64,000 nt of DNA from Chiridota heheva (lineage: Eukaryota; Echinodermata; Holothuroidea; Apodida; Chiridotidae). A model generated the notes under the pieces. That model was not told the origin of the DNA. It did no database searches and saw only the letters and a program-made list of their open reading frames with translations. The stretch covers positions 305,001-369,000 of the forward strand of contig JAIGNY010003789.1 of the NCBI GenBank assembly GCA_020152595.1. The letters are read 5' to 3'. Position numbers and translations under genes: made by a program. Numbering within the stretch: the first letter of the stretch is position 1; every line of letters begins with the position of its first letter. Of this stretch, positions 35,351 to 49,552 are shown piece after piece.

Positions 35351-35357
35351 ATATATA
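35351..35357 (-). promoter_or_regulatory. Candidate TATA box of the LRR-mucin-ZP gene
   Basis: TATATAT on the minus strand about 45 nt upstream of the chosen ATG. A start site 25-30 bp downstream would give a very short leader and would exclude the in-frame upstream ATG at 35388. This supports the ATG at 35307. Confidence 0.4.
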
Positions 35358-35483
35358 GTGGGATGCGCTTCACGTGTAAAACGAACACTAAACAATCATA
35401 TTGTTAATCTTGCATGGTAATCTTACATTAAATCGGAAGAGGACAAACTGAAATAGAAACTGAAGTGTTAAGAAACTACTTCA

Positions 35484-35602
35484 ATAGTCACTTTACATCA
35501 TGTCAATCGTCACTTTACATCATGTCAATCGTCACTTTACATCATGTCAATCGTCACTTTACATCATGTCAATCGTCACTTTACATCATGTCAATCTTTA
35601 GA
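35484..35602. repeat. 22-bp tandem repeat, five copies, upstream of the LRR-ZP gene
   Basis: Unit GTCAATCGTCACTTTACATC plus AT, nearly identical copies, 130-250 bp upstream of the candidate TATA box. Confidence 0.95.
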
Positions 35603-36145
35603 AAATGTCAGAAACGTGATTGAAAATGACTGAAATCATTGATTTTGTGGAAGGAGTCACACAATCACTTTTTTGAAAATTGTAACTGTATTTGAGTATA
35701 TTTATTTCCGACTGAATTTTTTTCAAATTTCAAATAAAATAAATATCCAAATGCATATATGATTGCCATTATATTTCGTCATGAACAAAAAATTTCGCAC
35801 TACAATATTATGATTGATACCACATCAGTTTTGTGCTCAAAATCTATTAAGTTTCTAGAATTATTAAACATATCTTGGAGTTATCATGTGAGTTATATTA
35901 TTTAACAAGATATTAAAAGGTATTGGGAATTATTGATTGTCTTTAAAATCAACTTTCTTGTAATATTTTGCTTATGCTTCATAGTAATTTATTATTGCAT
36001 TATATTTCATATTCCAGTGTTTACGGTGTCTTTATACACGTCATCTTAATGATTTTTTCAGAAAAAGTATGCGAATTATTTTCCATGTCATGTCAATATC
36101 GTGCCCTGAGACATTGGTACTCGCAGCGCCCTTACTAAGTATTTC
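35603..36145. other. No feature recognised
   Basis: AT-rich intergenic sequence. Confidence 0.4.
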
Positions 36146-36149
36146 TTAA

Positions 36150-36420
36150 CTAATGTACACGCTGTGTCCGCTTAAACCATTCCCGAAATAAACTCCGTAC
36201 GTACAGTGTATGTATAATTGTGCACTGTATTTATTGAGTGCAGGGCAATGATGCGGGGCAGTGGTGTGGGGCAGTGGTGTGGGGAAGTGATGCGGGGCAG
36301 TGGTGTTGAGGCAGTTATGCCTACATTTTCGGTGGCCTTGAGATATACGATTTTCTAACATGTGCAAAAACCGAAGATCGCTGATGTAAGGGCGCGAATC
36401 TTTCATATTTAAACACGTTC
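36150..36420. repeat. Dispersed repeat R8, copy 1
   Basis: The ends share, in inverted orientation, sequence with 46545-46700: a TACGTACAGTGTATGTATAA block and a GCGCGAATCTTTCAT block. The middle contains a GGGGCAGTGGTGT repeat of about 15 bp. Confidence 0.55.
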
Positions 36421-36894
36421 AACATATTTGATTCCGTTAATTACCGTTTTTCTATTTTCATTAACCTTTTTACGAAGTTTGTACGAATGAAATTCTTGGC
36501 AAAATTCAATTCCATAATTTGAAATATTCCATGGATTGTTTTCTACCTACGGGTAAGCAAAACTCAGTGTGCGAGCTGTCAGTCGTGGCAACGTTATTTC
36601 TTAAAAAGTGGAGTCAAGATTCTAAAATGCGATTATGTAAGGAGCGTTTCTTTTGTTCTTGAGTTTACTCAGGAATATAAAAAAATTACATATGATATAT
36701 GAGCAAAACATGTTATCCTAGAATTCAGAGAAAAAGATATTAAATGACAAATTAATTTGATAATAATTAATAAGGATGTCACCAACGTTACCGAATACAG
36801 TGTTAAAGCTTAATAACAAAACTTTGACACATAATGGCACATCGATTCGCAAAAAAAAAACATTTCACGTATATAGCTAAAACACTTGCTGCAT

Positions 36895-37015
36895 TGTTTA
36901 TAGCATAGCATAGCATAGCAATATTTAACGTTCCGAAAGCATCCAGTGCTGGACATTATATCAAGACAACCACGGCCTTTGATAACCAGGTTGTAAACTC
37001 ACTGGTTGCAGACCC
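36895..37015 (-). mobile_element. SINE-like fragment with (GCTAT)n tail
   Basis: On the minus strand, ACCTGGTTATCAAAGGCCGTG is nearly identical to the core at 19455-19475. The element ends in GCTATGCTATGCTATGCTAT, a pentanucleotide tail typical of SINE/LINE 3' ends. No A/B box is clear, so it is probably 5'-truncated. Confidence 0.5.
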
Positions 37016-38360
37016 ATGCTATTACGATAACATTAAATGCGGAAAATAATGTTGACAATGCCAGCTATTTGCATAGCAGGTCTGCTTTTCCACAGATATT
37101 TATTCCAAACAGTAATTCTATAAGTTCTTCATATTCGATTCGATTATTAAAGAATATATTCCTATTTACAATATGTTGTTTTTCGTTTGTGTTTCTTCAT
37201 CTGATTCTTCAATAAAATGACCATTCCCCATCCACATCAACTCTACCAGCCCAGTTCGTACTCCCGATCGGGAGATCTCATAGTCCGCCCGTTCGGGAAA
37301 TCGGGACATGCGCAGTACGAGACTATTCAATAACGACAATTCGCCATAGTCTTTGGTGTAGTCGCTTTATGTGTGTATCATTTCTTAATACTCTGTTTTA
37401 TTACAATAAAATGAAAATACGAAATAGTGATTTGACTCTTATGATATTTATTAAAATGCTAGTCAAAAATAATTACCGAACCAAACTTCAAAATGTGTTT
37501 TTTTTTTCTTCCTTACAAAATCCCATTAAAGTGCGACTGCATATAATAAGAAGTCCACTTTTTTTCAAATTTCTCGAATATTTCACGGTAAATTTCAAAA
37601 CAAAAATTTTACCTTTGAAAACAAGTTACTCGCTCCAACAAACAACAGTGGTGTTCAGCGGTATCCTTTTAGAACGAAAATGAGGGGCTGAGGGGAGTTA
37701 ACTGGTGTTAGCAGCAGATTACATTTGAAGTGTTATTCTATTTACAGTTCAAAAATAGAGTGCAACAAGTGCTCTTGACACCAACCATCAGAAATGATGG
37801 ATTTTGTAAACAAAATTTCTAAACTTTCAAATAATTTCTCGAAATATCTTCAGCTTATGTTTGACTTCTAGGAGGGTCCTTGTCCAGCAATTCACCTGTT
37901 CTTTATTTATTTTTTAATCCAACTGTCAAAAGAAATTTATCTACCTAAATAAAGAGAAATGAAGAATTTGTAAATAAGCACATCCCGTGTTTTCTTTTTG
38001 ATGTAAGAGATATTTTCTTTGTCAATTTGTGCAATATTTTTTATATCACATCTTTTTTGACAATTTTTGTAAGTTGTATGCAGAAGCATGAAGTATATTG
38101 TTTTCACTTTCTTTTCAGAATACCATGCATGTTTTATTATACCATCGCGCCATCGTCTTTGAAATTAATGATACACAATTAAGCTGCTTTGGCATTCAAG
38201 CAAAAACCCTGTGACCCTGTAGTACATGTTTCAAATAGCTTAAGTATATTTACATTGGAAAAGTGATTATGATTACAACTGTATACAATATTAACAATTA
38301 GGTAGGAGCAAGGATGTACAAACACAGGTTCAAGCTTCATTAAGAAGAGCTAGAGATCAT
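37016..38360. other. No gene recognised
   Basis: Around 37240-37330 there is a short hairpin-rich segment (CCCGATCGGGAG). Part of 37470-37620 resembles 57750-57900 (ACTTCAAAATG, GCGACTGC), so it is a dispersed repeat. Confidence 0.4.
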
Positions 38361-38364
38361 CGCA

Positions 38365-38442
38365 CACACAGACACACACACACACACACACACAAACACC
38401 CCCACCCACGCACACACACACACACACACGCGCGCGCACACA
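38365..38442. repeat. (CA)n microsatellite
   Basis: ACACAC runs with CCCCCACCC and GCGCGC interruptions. Confidence 0.95.
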
Positions 38443-38514
38443 CCAAATGTTTCTATTGTACTTCTGTACCGTAGTCTAACGGAACGTCAAAAACCCTGCA
38501 ACCCTGTAACTTTT

Positions 38515-38835
38515 GCCCCAAAAATGGAAGACAATTTTCCGAAAATGAAGAAAATTTGAAGTGAAAAAGTGAATAAGATTAGGAACATTTTGGTAAATTT
38601 AAAGGAGGAGCTTCCCGAAAATTGAAAAAACTTTCCTGAAAATTGAGAGGAAAAAATTCCAAAAGAAAAGGAAATTTCCCCAAAATGGAAGGAATTTCAT
38701 AAAAAGTGAAGTGAAAGTGAAGAAGATAAAATAATTGGAAAAATTGAATAAAAAACGTCCCCCAAATTGAATCAACATTCCCGAAAATCGAAGAAAATTT
38801 CCCAATAATGAAGAAATTTCCCAGAAAATTCAGTA
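38515..38835. repeat. R1 degenerate A/T repeat block
   Basis: Units such as TTCCCGAAAATTGAAAAAAC. The minus ORF across it (Phe-rich) is an artefact. Confidence 0.7.
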
Positions 38836-38894
38836 ATTTCTTGTCAATATATGATATGAAGAATTAAATACTTTATACCAGAGTTGTAACCAAA

Positions 38895-38990
38895 TCAAAT
38901 TTTTCAAGTCAAGTCACAAGTTATTAGCGAACAAGTCAAGTCACAAGTCACTTTTCGTCAAGTAAGTCACAAGTCATTAGCGAACAGGCG
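38895..38990. repeat. Outlying AAGTCAAGTCACAAGTC repeat
   Basis: Three diverged units of the array found at 41245-41640, separated from it by 2.2 kb. Confidence 0.8.
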
Positions 38991-39135
38991 AATTAGGCGT
39001 TTGGATTTTCTGATATGGTATACAATACAATTGTATAAAAGTCTACAACGATTACAGGAGGAAAACATTTGGATTACAAATTAAATCATCTTTAAAGGTT
39101 TATGCAGCAATTGATATATTGGTTTTTATTCATGC

Positions 39136-39735
39136 AAAATGTGTGACATGTGGCAGACATATCAAAATGTGTGATGTGTGGCAGACAGCTCAAAATGTGT
39201 GATGTGTGGCAGACAGCTCAAAATGTGTTATGTGTGGCAGACAGCTCAAAATGTGTGATGTGTGGCAGACAGCTGAAAATGTGTGATGTGTGGCAGACAT
39301 ATCAAAATGTGTGATGTGTGGCAGACAGCTGAAAATGTGTGATGTGTGGCAGACAGATGTGTGGCAGACAGCTCAAAATGTGTTATGTGTGGCAGACAGA
39401 TGTGTGGCAGACAGCTGAAAATGTGTTATGTGTGGCAGACAGATGTGTGGCAGACAGCTGAAAATGTGTGATGTGTGGCAGACAGCTCAAAATGTGTTAT
39501 ATGTGGCAGACAGCTCAAAATGTGTTATGTGTGGCAGACAGCTGAAAATGTGTTATGTGTGGCAGACAGATGTGTGGCAGACAGCTCAAAATGTGTGATG
39601 TGTGGCAGACAGCTGAAAATGTGTGACGTGTGGCAGACAGATGTGTGGCAGACAGCTCAAAATGTGTTATGTGTGGCCGACAGCTGAAAATGTGTCAAGT
39701 GTGGCAGACAGATGTGTGGCAGACAGCTCAAAATC
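39136..39735. repeat. 28-bp minisatellite with half-unit variants
   Basis: Unit contains GTGTGGCAGACAGCTCAAAA followed by TGTGTGAT. Shortened 15-bp units (TGTGTGGCAGACAGA) are interspersed. The Cys-rich plus ORF at 39475-39687 is an artefact of the repeat. Confidence 0.95.
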
Positions 39736-40144
39736 TGTATGCAATTCTTTAAACTTCCTTCCTAAATCTTAATCACGGAAATAATTGGCAGGTCTATTTC
39801 TGCTACAATTTTATTTGGAGCATGCATTAGAAACACTTGCATTAGAAATGCCCTGGCAGAACCAGGGAGGACAGGGGGCACGTGCACCCCACTTTCCTCA
39901 AAAGTTTAATAAGTGCCCTTTTTCAGAGAGCAAAAGTGCCCGTTTTCTGAGGAAAAAGTGCCCTTTTTCAAAACGAAAAGTACATTTTCAAAGAGGCCAA
40001 GTGCCCTTTTTAGAGAAGGAACCTGTCCTTTTAAACATCGAAAAACATTTTCTTCAAAGACTATATATGTGATCTTTTCATTAAAGAAGTAACATAAATA
40101 TCGCCCTACAAAGACTAAATTTGTGAAATTTCAAATATAGTATT

Positions 40145-40171
40145 AATATATATATATATTATTATTATTAT

Positions 40172-40203
<32 letters not shown>

Positions 40204-40225
40204 ATTATTATTATTATTATTAATA
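40145..40225. repeat. TA and (ATT)n microsatellite
   Basis: Short TA run leading into ATT trinucleotides. Confidence 0.9.
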
Positions 40226-41240
40226 ATTTCAATATATTCCGATTCATGACCAACTGAAATACAATTTGCCAATCATGATCTATAAGTCTAAATCCTTTCG
40301 ATTTGAAGACTCATGTTCTATAAATTTTCCAATTTTGGTAGATTTTGGTATAAATTTGTTTTATTTTACCCAATTTTGGACCAAAATATCTTGAACTTTT
40401 GAAGCAGATCTTAAAAAGGAAGGGGAAATGGGTCACTAGTAATATTCGGAAAAGTTTAGACATTTTCTTTAAAAAAAAAGCTTCCTCAAAGTCATTATTT
40501 GAGTATTCGATCATCCGGGCATTTGATCGAAGTTCTTTTTTACGCACGCGATCTGACCAATAAGGGTTTCTGATTTTGTTATAATTTACGCAGTTATTTC
40601 TTCTTAGTTAGTCGAATAAAATATTTTGAAAACTTTCTCATATGTTGATCTTCATATTGTTTACAACATTAGGTCAAGCTTTCATGTATAGGCGGCAGGG
40701 AATTAAAAATATCTTTGCACAAAGTTGGCCGTTGTAACGTTAGTGTCAATGGAGAGTAGAGTTGTTTTCAATCGCCAATTCAATTGTGCGCGCAATGTGA
40801 CGTCAGACCGACTTAAATACATTGCGTTTTTAGTTTGTACTGCAATTTTGTGGCGCAAAACCATTTGATATGTCAAAAAAGTAGTAAAACAGATTAATTT
40901 AAACAGATTAATTGTAATTTACCACCTGATGAAAGTTCGAGGAAAAATAATTCAAATAGACTCAAGAGATATACGCTAAATACCACTTACAACGCTGAAT
41001 AGTTCCAATGGGATTGTCCTATATTATAAGTATATAACGAAAAGATAAATGATCTTACCTTTCATCCAGTCGTTTTTATATCATTCATTCAGGTTACCCT
41101 TGCATCTTTGGATACTTTCAAAAGCAGTAAGGCTATGTGCGTTCTGTGTACAAATTGTATTGCATGCAGAATCTTCCAAAGTTATACGTATCGAGTTACT
41201 AGTGTGTGCCTCATTTATTTCTTGATTTTTGTGTGAAAAT
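40226..41240. other. No gene; partial R4 repeat
   Basis: ACCACCTGATGAAAGTTCGAGG at about 40920-40942 matches the R4 family. The remainder is AT-rich and unrecognised. Confidence 0.4.
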
Positions 41241-41244
41241 GGTA

Positions 41245-41640
41245 ATGTCACAAGTCATTTGATAGCAAGTCAAGTCAAGTCACAAGTCATTTGATAGCAA
41301 GTCAAGTCAAGTCACAAGTCATTTGATAGCAAGTCAAGTCAAGTCACAAGTCATTTGATAGCAAGTCACAAGTCATTTGATAGCAAGTCAAGTCAAGTCA
41401 CAAGTCATTTGATAGCAAGTCAAGTCAAGTCACAAGTCATTTGATAGCAAGTCAAGTCAAGTCACAAGTCATTTGATAGCAAGTCAAGTCAAGTCACAAG
41501 TCATTTGATAGCAAGTCAAGTCAAGTCACAAGTCATTTGATAGCAAGTCAAGTCAAGTCACAAGTCATTTGATAGCAAGTCAAGTCAAGTCACAAGTTAT
41601 TTGTTTGCAAGTCAAGTCAAGTCACAAGTCAAAAAAATGT
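41245..41640. repeat. 32-bp tandem repeat, about 12 copies
   Basis: Unit contains AAGTCAAGTCACAAGTCATT followed by TGATAGC. Copies are nearly identical, with one shortened unit near 41360. Confidence 0.97.
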
Positions 41641-43960
41641 GACTCGAGTCCAAATCACGAGTAAACAATACTGTTATATAGCTTATCCCATTGTCATAAT
41701 ATTTTATAAACCGTAACTTAAGAATTTTCTCATGGTATATGAAAGTATTATTAGAAAAAAACTCAGAAAGGTCATGGCCAACCGTACCAACTTCCTCTGG
41801 ATACGCCCCTGCTGCAGTGAATATTAAAACCAGGGATATATGTTGCTGGTTCCATGTTTCAATAATTAACTTTAATACAGTTTCATTTGAACTCTTACTT
41901 CAGGTTTTACCATTTCATTACAATAAATGCCAAAAATATACACGAGCACCGTGGTTTTGTGATTGTTGAGAATTATATGTGTTCTACAGATACATCCATT
42001 CATGCGTCCACCTTATTCAAGAGAGTAAAGAGAGTTTGGACCGAACCAGTTTCTATGACTCTTGTGAAATAATGCCCGAAAATTGATGGTAGGCCTACAC
42101 TATCATCAACGAGTCAATACTTATGCGGATGACATTTTAGTTTGCCTTTCTAATTTTGTTCGATTTTGTTCATTTTCAGCGCTGCTATGGGGGAAAGTAC
42201 TCTCTCTCTCTCTGTTTAGAATGATAAGCCCAAAATATATCATTAAGGTCATTTGACTGTTACAATTAGAATTTTTTCTTTCCCTCACCGAGACTATTTG
42301 AAGCTATAAGATCGACAATAATATAATTCATATCATATCATTTATATCATATCAATTTAAAGCTATCTTGGGGCATCAAAAACGCGGAATATGAATAGCT
42401 TTCGGAGGCTTTGCTTCGCCCCCTGGACTGCATGCGGCAGAAATATTGTTTTAAAATTAACGTTGTTCTGCTGATGCAGGCGTATGTGGAACAAACATTT
42501 TCAAGCGTGGAAATAGTGTCGTTGACTAGATCAGACAATTTTATCTTGACAAATTTTGACTGATTTTTATTACTAGAATTTGTGACAAACTACCAGCAAA
42601 ACATATTACTTTCCACGCTTTTGATGCCTTTTCACAGCTATTTGACTCAAATAGTTCCAATAATATCCTGCTCGAATTTTTAGGGAATTATTTTTTTACT
42701 TTGTCCCTGGACCTAAGTTTTTGCCATAATTTTCTCAATTTTCAGAAATAATTCTGCTCTGCCTGTTTAGAAATGGTAACCACAATGCTTGTCAGATTTA
42801 TCTTAACGTTATCATGTTATAGAATCTAACATTTCCTTTTCATCAATTGAATTTATAAATATATGTGTTTGATGTAATCCATTTTGGGGCTTCAAAAACA
42901 ATTAATCTTCAGAGCTTTAGCGGATTTGCCCCCTGAACTCCACCAGGGGCCCTATGGCGGGCTGCTGGACACCACTTCGTTATGCGCACACTATGCGTGC
43001 GTAGTGCCGCCTTTGCCGACACATTTTCTGTCGGGGCAATCAGTCGTCGGACCTTAGTGGAGCCCCTCTTCTTGGGGTGTCTTAGACTAAGGGGTACAGG
43101 GGGCTTATCCCAATTGTTCAAATATTCCGATATTTACGGGGACAATTCAACGCAGCTTTCAAACTTGGTTCGGCCTTATAAAGAAGTACAGAGAATTAGC
43201 ATCATTACAACATGTGTTTACATCAATATTTCCTACCGTGACCAACCCCCTCATCCTGATATCTATTTCAGTATTTTCTATCTTGGATTTTCTTTATCTT
43301 TTGCTTTTCAATCATTTCTGGCAGAAGCTGGTCATGTTGACCACGCATGGACTCACATAGTCGTTACTGCTTGATCTAAAAAGACACCTCCAAATCTTAA
43401 AAGTTCTCTTCATTTCTCTCCATGCCCTGGGCCTTGACGCAAATGACTTTCAAGTTAGATGTTGATTAATATTCACTTTTATACTCCGTCAGAAATTTCA
43501 TCATCAACAGTTTGTTTTAAAATCTTGCAGCAGAGCAGATAAACACAGCAACAATGTAACATTCATTCATGAATCAAACATTTCCATAATTCCATTATTA
43601 TATGGCCTGGGCTTTTTTTAAAGGATTTTTCACTGGTGGGCCAATTGATTGCAAAAATGATATCGGTGACAGTGAGATCAGAAGTGGGCCGGGCCACCGG
43701 GAGAGACAGATCCTCCACTTTTTTTTTCTTTTTTTTTTTGATAAGAAAAAATATTGAAAGCAAATGGATAAAAGTACCCCTTGAAAGTAAATTTTCTTCC
43801 AAACCATAAAAATTGCTTTACTGTAAATTCTGATTTGTCAAAATACATTTACTTAAAAAGTAATTGACTTAAAAGGATTGGCTTAGGATTAGAATAGCGC
43901 CTCGTATGCATAATATGCTAATTAGGTGTAATTGATATTATCAATGTAATGAACCTTACT
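41641..43960. other. No gene; degenerate dispersed repeats
   Basis: Pieces with TTTGCTTCGCCCCCTGGACT (about 42405) and GGATTTGCCCCCTGAACTCC (about 42923) belong to a repeat family also seen at 48570-48600, 48800-48860 and 60065-60085. The 130-codon ORF at 42982-43374 has no domain that I recognise. Confidence 0.4.
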
Positions 43961-43964
43961 AGAA

Positions 43965-44545
43965 ACTGCAGAAACTTTACAAGACATTTACCCCAAAGAA
44001 TCAATAATCCCAGCCTTCAGAAGAACTAAACATCTGAAAGAATTTTTTGCCCCCTCTAATCTCAAACCCACTCCTTCAAGTGAGCATGAGATAGGAGGTT
44101 ATTCTAAATATGACAGTAAATCGATTTGTACCTAAACTTCTCGCAAGCAACAAACACCATTCAAAGCCAGGCCACTGGACGCCATTTTAAAATAAAACAA
44201 AATATGACTTGTACTACACGCAATGCCATCTATCTCATAACATGCTTAAAATGTAAACTTCAATACGTGGGATGAACATCCACACAATTTAAAGTGCGTT
44301 TTCGCAATCACAATTCTTCGATGGTTACCAACAAAAAGACCTGTGAAGTTGCTGTCCATTTTTGTCGTACCCCCCATAACCTTTCCGACTTTCAATCCAT
44401 CCCATTTGAAAAATTCTAGATTCTCAAAACACCGAAAGAAAGCTGCTTACACGGAGAGGTACATTGGACAGCCCAACTACACACTTTGCAGCCATACGGA
44501 CTTAACAAAAGACAGAACTTCATTCAAAAAGCCTGGTTAGTTACA
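43965..44545 (+). pseudogene. Penelope-like retroelement ORF remnant with GIY-YIG endonuclease
   Basis: Pieces in shifting plus frames give a linker (IIPAFRRTKHLKEFFAPSNL at about 44003) and then the GIY-YIG domain of Penelope-like elements: NAIYLITCLKC and LQYVG, an R..H segment (VRFRNHN), VAVHFC, and a C-terminal PYGLN. In intact elements this endonuclease nicks the target for reverse transcription. Here stops and frameshifts occur (after YVG, after PFEKF, and around 44100-44200) and the reverse transcriptase part is not recognisable upstream, so it is a dead 5'-truncated copy. Confidence 0.8.
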
Positions 44546-44676
44546 CATCATAGACCTTCCCTCACTCCCAACTTTGTTTGTTGTTATTTTCTTTGTACTC
44601 AGTTTCGGCTCTAGTAATTTGTTCCACTTAATGTACATTAGCTTTATTATAGTCTTTTCACTTACTTGCATTTGTT

Positions 44677-44710
44677 CAACTGATGAAGGTCGAATGACCG
44701 AAACGTCTTG
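44677..44710 (+). ncRNA. Hammerhead ribozyme-like motif of the Penelope-like element
   Basis: CTGATGA (44680-44686) and GAAA (44700-44703), the two core boxes, enclose a GGTC/GACC stem with GAAT loop. Downstream is a very short stem III (C..G) leading to GTC, and CAA before CTGATGA can pair with TTG after GTC as stem I. Minimal type I hammerheads are known in Penelope-like elements. An unpaired A beside stem II departs from the consensus, so activity is uncertain. Confidence 0.55.
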
Positions 44711-44871
44711 CTTTTTTAAGTTTTTACTAAAGTTACTCCAAGGAGTGGTTGGGAGTTGTATTTTCTTTTTTCTGCAACGTATTCAATTTATTATTTCAAA
44801 GGAATTACTATGCATCCGTCCCGAATCCTTCCACCAGCAGTCCATTGTTTGGGTTCTTACTTCATATACTT

Positions 44872-47020
<2,149 letters not shown>

Positions 47021-47024
47021 CACA

Positions 47025-47705
47025 CTGAAACCTTTGTTATGTCCCCGGACACTATGCCCAGACTCGCAGCAATCACAGCACAACAGTCGACACACCGAAA
47101 CCTTTGCTATGTTCCCAGGAACTATACCCAGAGTCGCAGCCATCACAGCACAACAGTCGACACACCGAAACCTTTGCTATGTTCCCAGGAACTATACCCA
47201 GACTCGCAGCCATCACAGCACAGCAGTCGACACACACTGAAACCTTTGTTATGTCCCCGGGGACTATACCCAGACTCGCAGCCATCACATAACAGCAGTC
47301 GACACACCGAAACCTTTGCTATGTTCCCAGGAACTATACCCAGACTCGCAGCCATCACAGAACAACAGTCGACACACACTGAAACCTTTGCTATGTCCCC
47401 GGGGACTATACCCAGACGCATAGCCATCAAAGCACAACAGTCGACACACACTGAAACCTTTGCTATGTCCCTGGGGACTATACCCAGACTCGCAGCCACA
47501 CACACTGAAACCTTTGCTATGTCCCTGGGGACTATACCCAGACTCGCAGCCATCACAGCACAGCAGTCGACACACACTGAAACCTTTGCTATGTCCCCGG
47601 GGACCATACCCAGACTCGCAGCCATCTCAGCACAACAGTCGACACACATTGAAACCTTTGTTATGTCCCCGGGGACTATACTCAGACGCGCAGCCATCAC
47701 ATCAC
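47025..47705. repeat. Minisatellite of about 60-72 bp, ten or so copies
   Basis: Unit contains GAAACCTTTGCTATGTCCCC, GACTATACCCAGACTCGCAG and CAACAGTCGACACAC. Length varies by small indels, which is why several long frames on both strands stay open. No gene is implied. Confidence 0.95.
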
Positions 47706-49390
47706 AGTAGGCGTAAACCAACTACAGATACCGCTATATTACCATGCTCCTTGTTATGCTATGCTGAGCAGTCAGCTCCAACCGGGCAGCAAGTCACATA
47801 TTAAAATCATTAGGCATGACCTTGCCGTGAAACGAACCCACGACCTATGGGCATTTTTCCCCTCCCCCACACTTTTCTCATATTTATATCTTTTGTACGG
47901 TGATTTTCTGTATTCTAGGGTGATTTTCTGATTTTGCCACCCACTTTCGGTGAGTAAATCCCGGTTATGTGTATTACTCTGATAATGTGCCTTATAAATA
48001 ATGAAATGACTTTCTTAAGAAATTATAATTTGTTCAATATAAAGGATTTTCATAAAAGAAAAAACTAGCATTCTTGCTGTTTGAGTTTAGTAAATGTCAA
48101 AAAAAATTGAGAGCTTTCGTAAACTTTGTCCCCTAAATCGGGCCTGGATCCTAACTGTGTTTCTCCCCACCAACCACAAGGGTCAATAATCTGGTACTGG
48201 AGTCTTGGACCACACACCACCAGTGGTGTGGTGGCAGGGGTTAGGGGAAAGCTGCCCTCAGTGAAGGTTTTGGAGAGGGCTCAGAATGCTCGCAAAAAAT
48301 TGTCCTGAGAGTATATTTTTAAAGAGTTTTTCATTCTCAACTTTTGCAATTTTTATCATTTCAGGACAAGCGTAAATGTTTTTTCTCAAAGCTGTATTCT
48401 TACATCAAAAACATGGAAATTCTCCCTGCATGGACCCAAGTATAAAGGCACATGCATATTGTAGTCAATGGGATCTTACCTTTGAACATTCGTTTCATAA
48501 AACTTAAGCGTGAAATTGACACGATCCTAAGCAATTTTCTGATATCAAAATCATGCCAAAAAACCGCTCAGTTTCCGGGAGCTTCGTCCCCTGGACGCCA
48601 ACCAGGACTTTGACCCTGGGTTCGACAGTGCTATCACAAGCATGAGAAATGCAGGGGTTGCCTCTAGTTTGACACAATTTGTTAAAACAAATTTTCTGCT
48701 ATCAAAATCACGAGCATCGTATAAAGCTTCCTACCAGGGTTTCGCCCTATAGATTTGACTCGCCTCATATATTTGATACATTTTAAAGCAATTTCCTGTT
48801 ATGAAAATCACGATAAACGTGGGGCTTCTGCGGACTTTGCCTCTGGGTCCCTAGTAGGGAGGCGGGGTCAGAGAGGAAGAGGGGGAGGGGGGAGGCAATT
48901 TCTTTAAAATTGAACAATTCTACTATTTTCAGGCAAAGGTTTAAAAGAAATTCGGCCAAAAATACCAAACCAGAAATTTGTGTAATGCAAAGGGGGTATT
49001 TTATGGGTGCTTCCTTTTGCCAACTTTGCGCCTGGAAATTCGAGATTTTTGGGCAATTTCCCTTTGCCCCCTAAGTAAATTAGGGCTCCTATGCCCTTGG
49101 TCCCTACCAGGGATTCTCCCCTAGACTTCTAGATTTGTCACAATGTTTAACAATTTTTGGCTACCAAAATCACGAGAAGCACAGGGAGTAGTATACACAA
49201 GGGGGGTTCTGGGACACTTTGGCGGTCGTTTTTGTTTCTACTGATTCTGCGACACTTTTGCGATCGTTTTTGCATCGTTTTTGTTTCAACTGCTTCTTGG
49301 ACACTTTTGCAATTGTTTTTTTATTTCTTTTGGTGGACTGGGGTTCTGATACACTTTTCACCCACTACTATTGAAAATTTATAACAGAAA
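47706..49390. other. No gene; dispersed repeats
   Basis: An R5 copy at 47845-47965. About 48230-48500 is homologous to 59090-59330 (shared CTTACATCAAAAACATGGAA). GCTTCGTCCCCTGGACG-type pieces lie near 48580 and 48820, and TTTTGCGATCG-type short repeats at 49220-49330. Confidence 0.45.
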
Positions 49391-49397
49391 AATATGT

Positions 49398-49460
49398 AAA
49401 TATATATATATATATATTTATTTGTGTTTATTTTTATTTTTAATTATATTTGTATTATCT

Positions 49461-49528
<68 letters not shown>

Positions 49529-49530
49529 TT
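49398..49530. repeat. (TA)n tracts
   Basis: Two TA runs at 49398-49418 and 49461-49522, directly beyond the 3' end of the polymerase pseudogene. Confidence 0.9.
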
Positions 49531-49552
49531 CTTTATATATATATTTTGTATG

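Noticed and set aside
35308..35388. Upstream in-frame ATG of the LRR-ZP gene at 35388
   Set aside because: It would precede the candidate TATA box and put 27 polar residues before the signal peptide; the ATG at 35307 has a better start context.
42982..43374. 130-codon plus ORF
   Set aside because: It starts within a dispersed repeat, has no recognisable domain, and no splice or promoter context.
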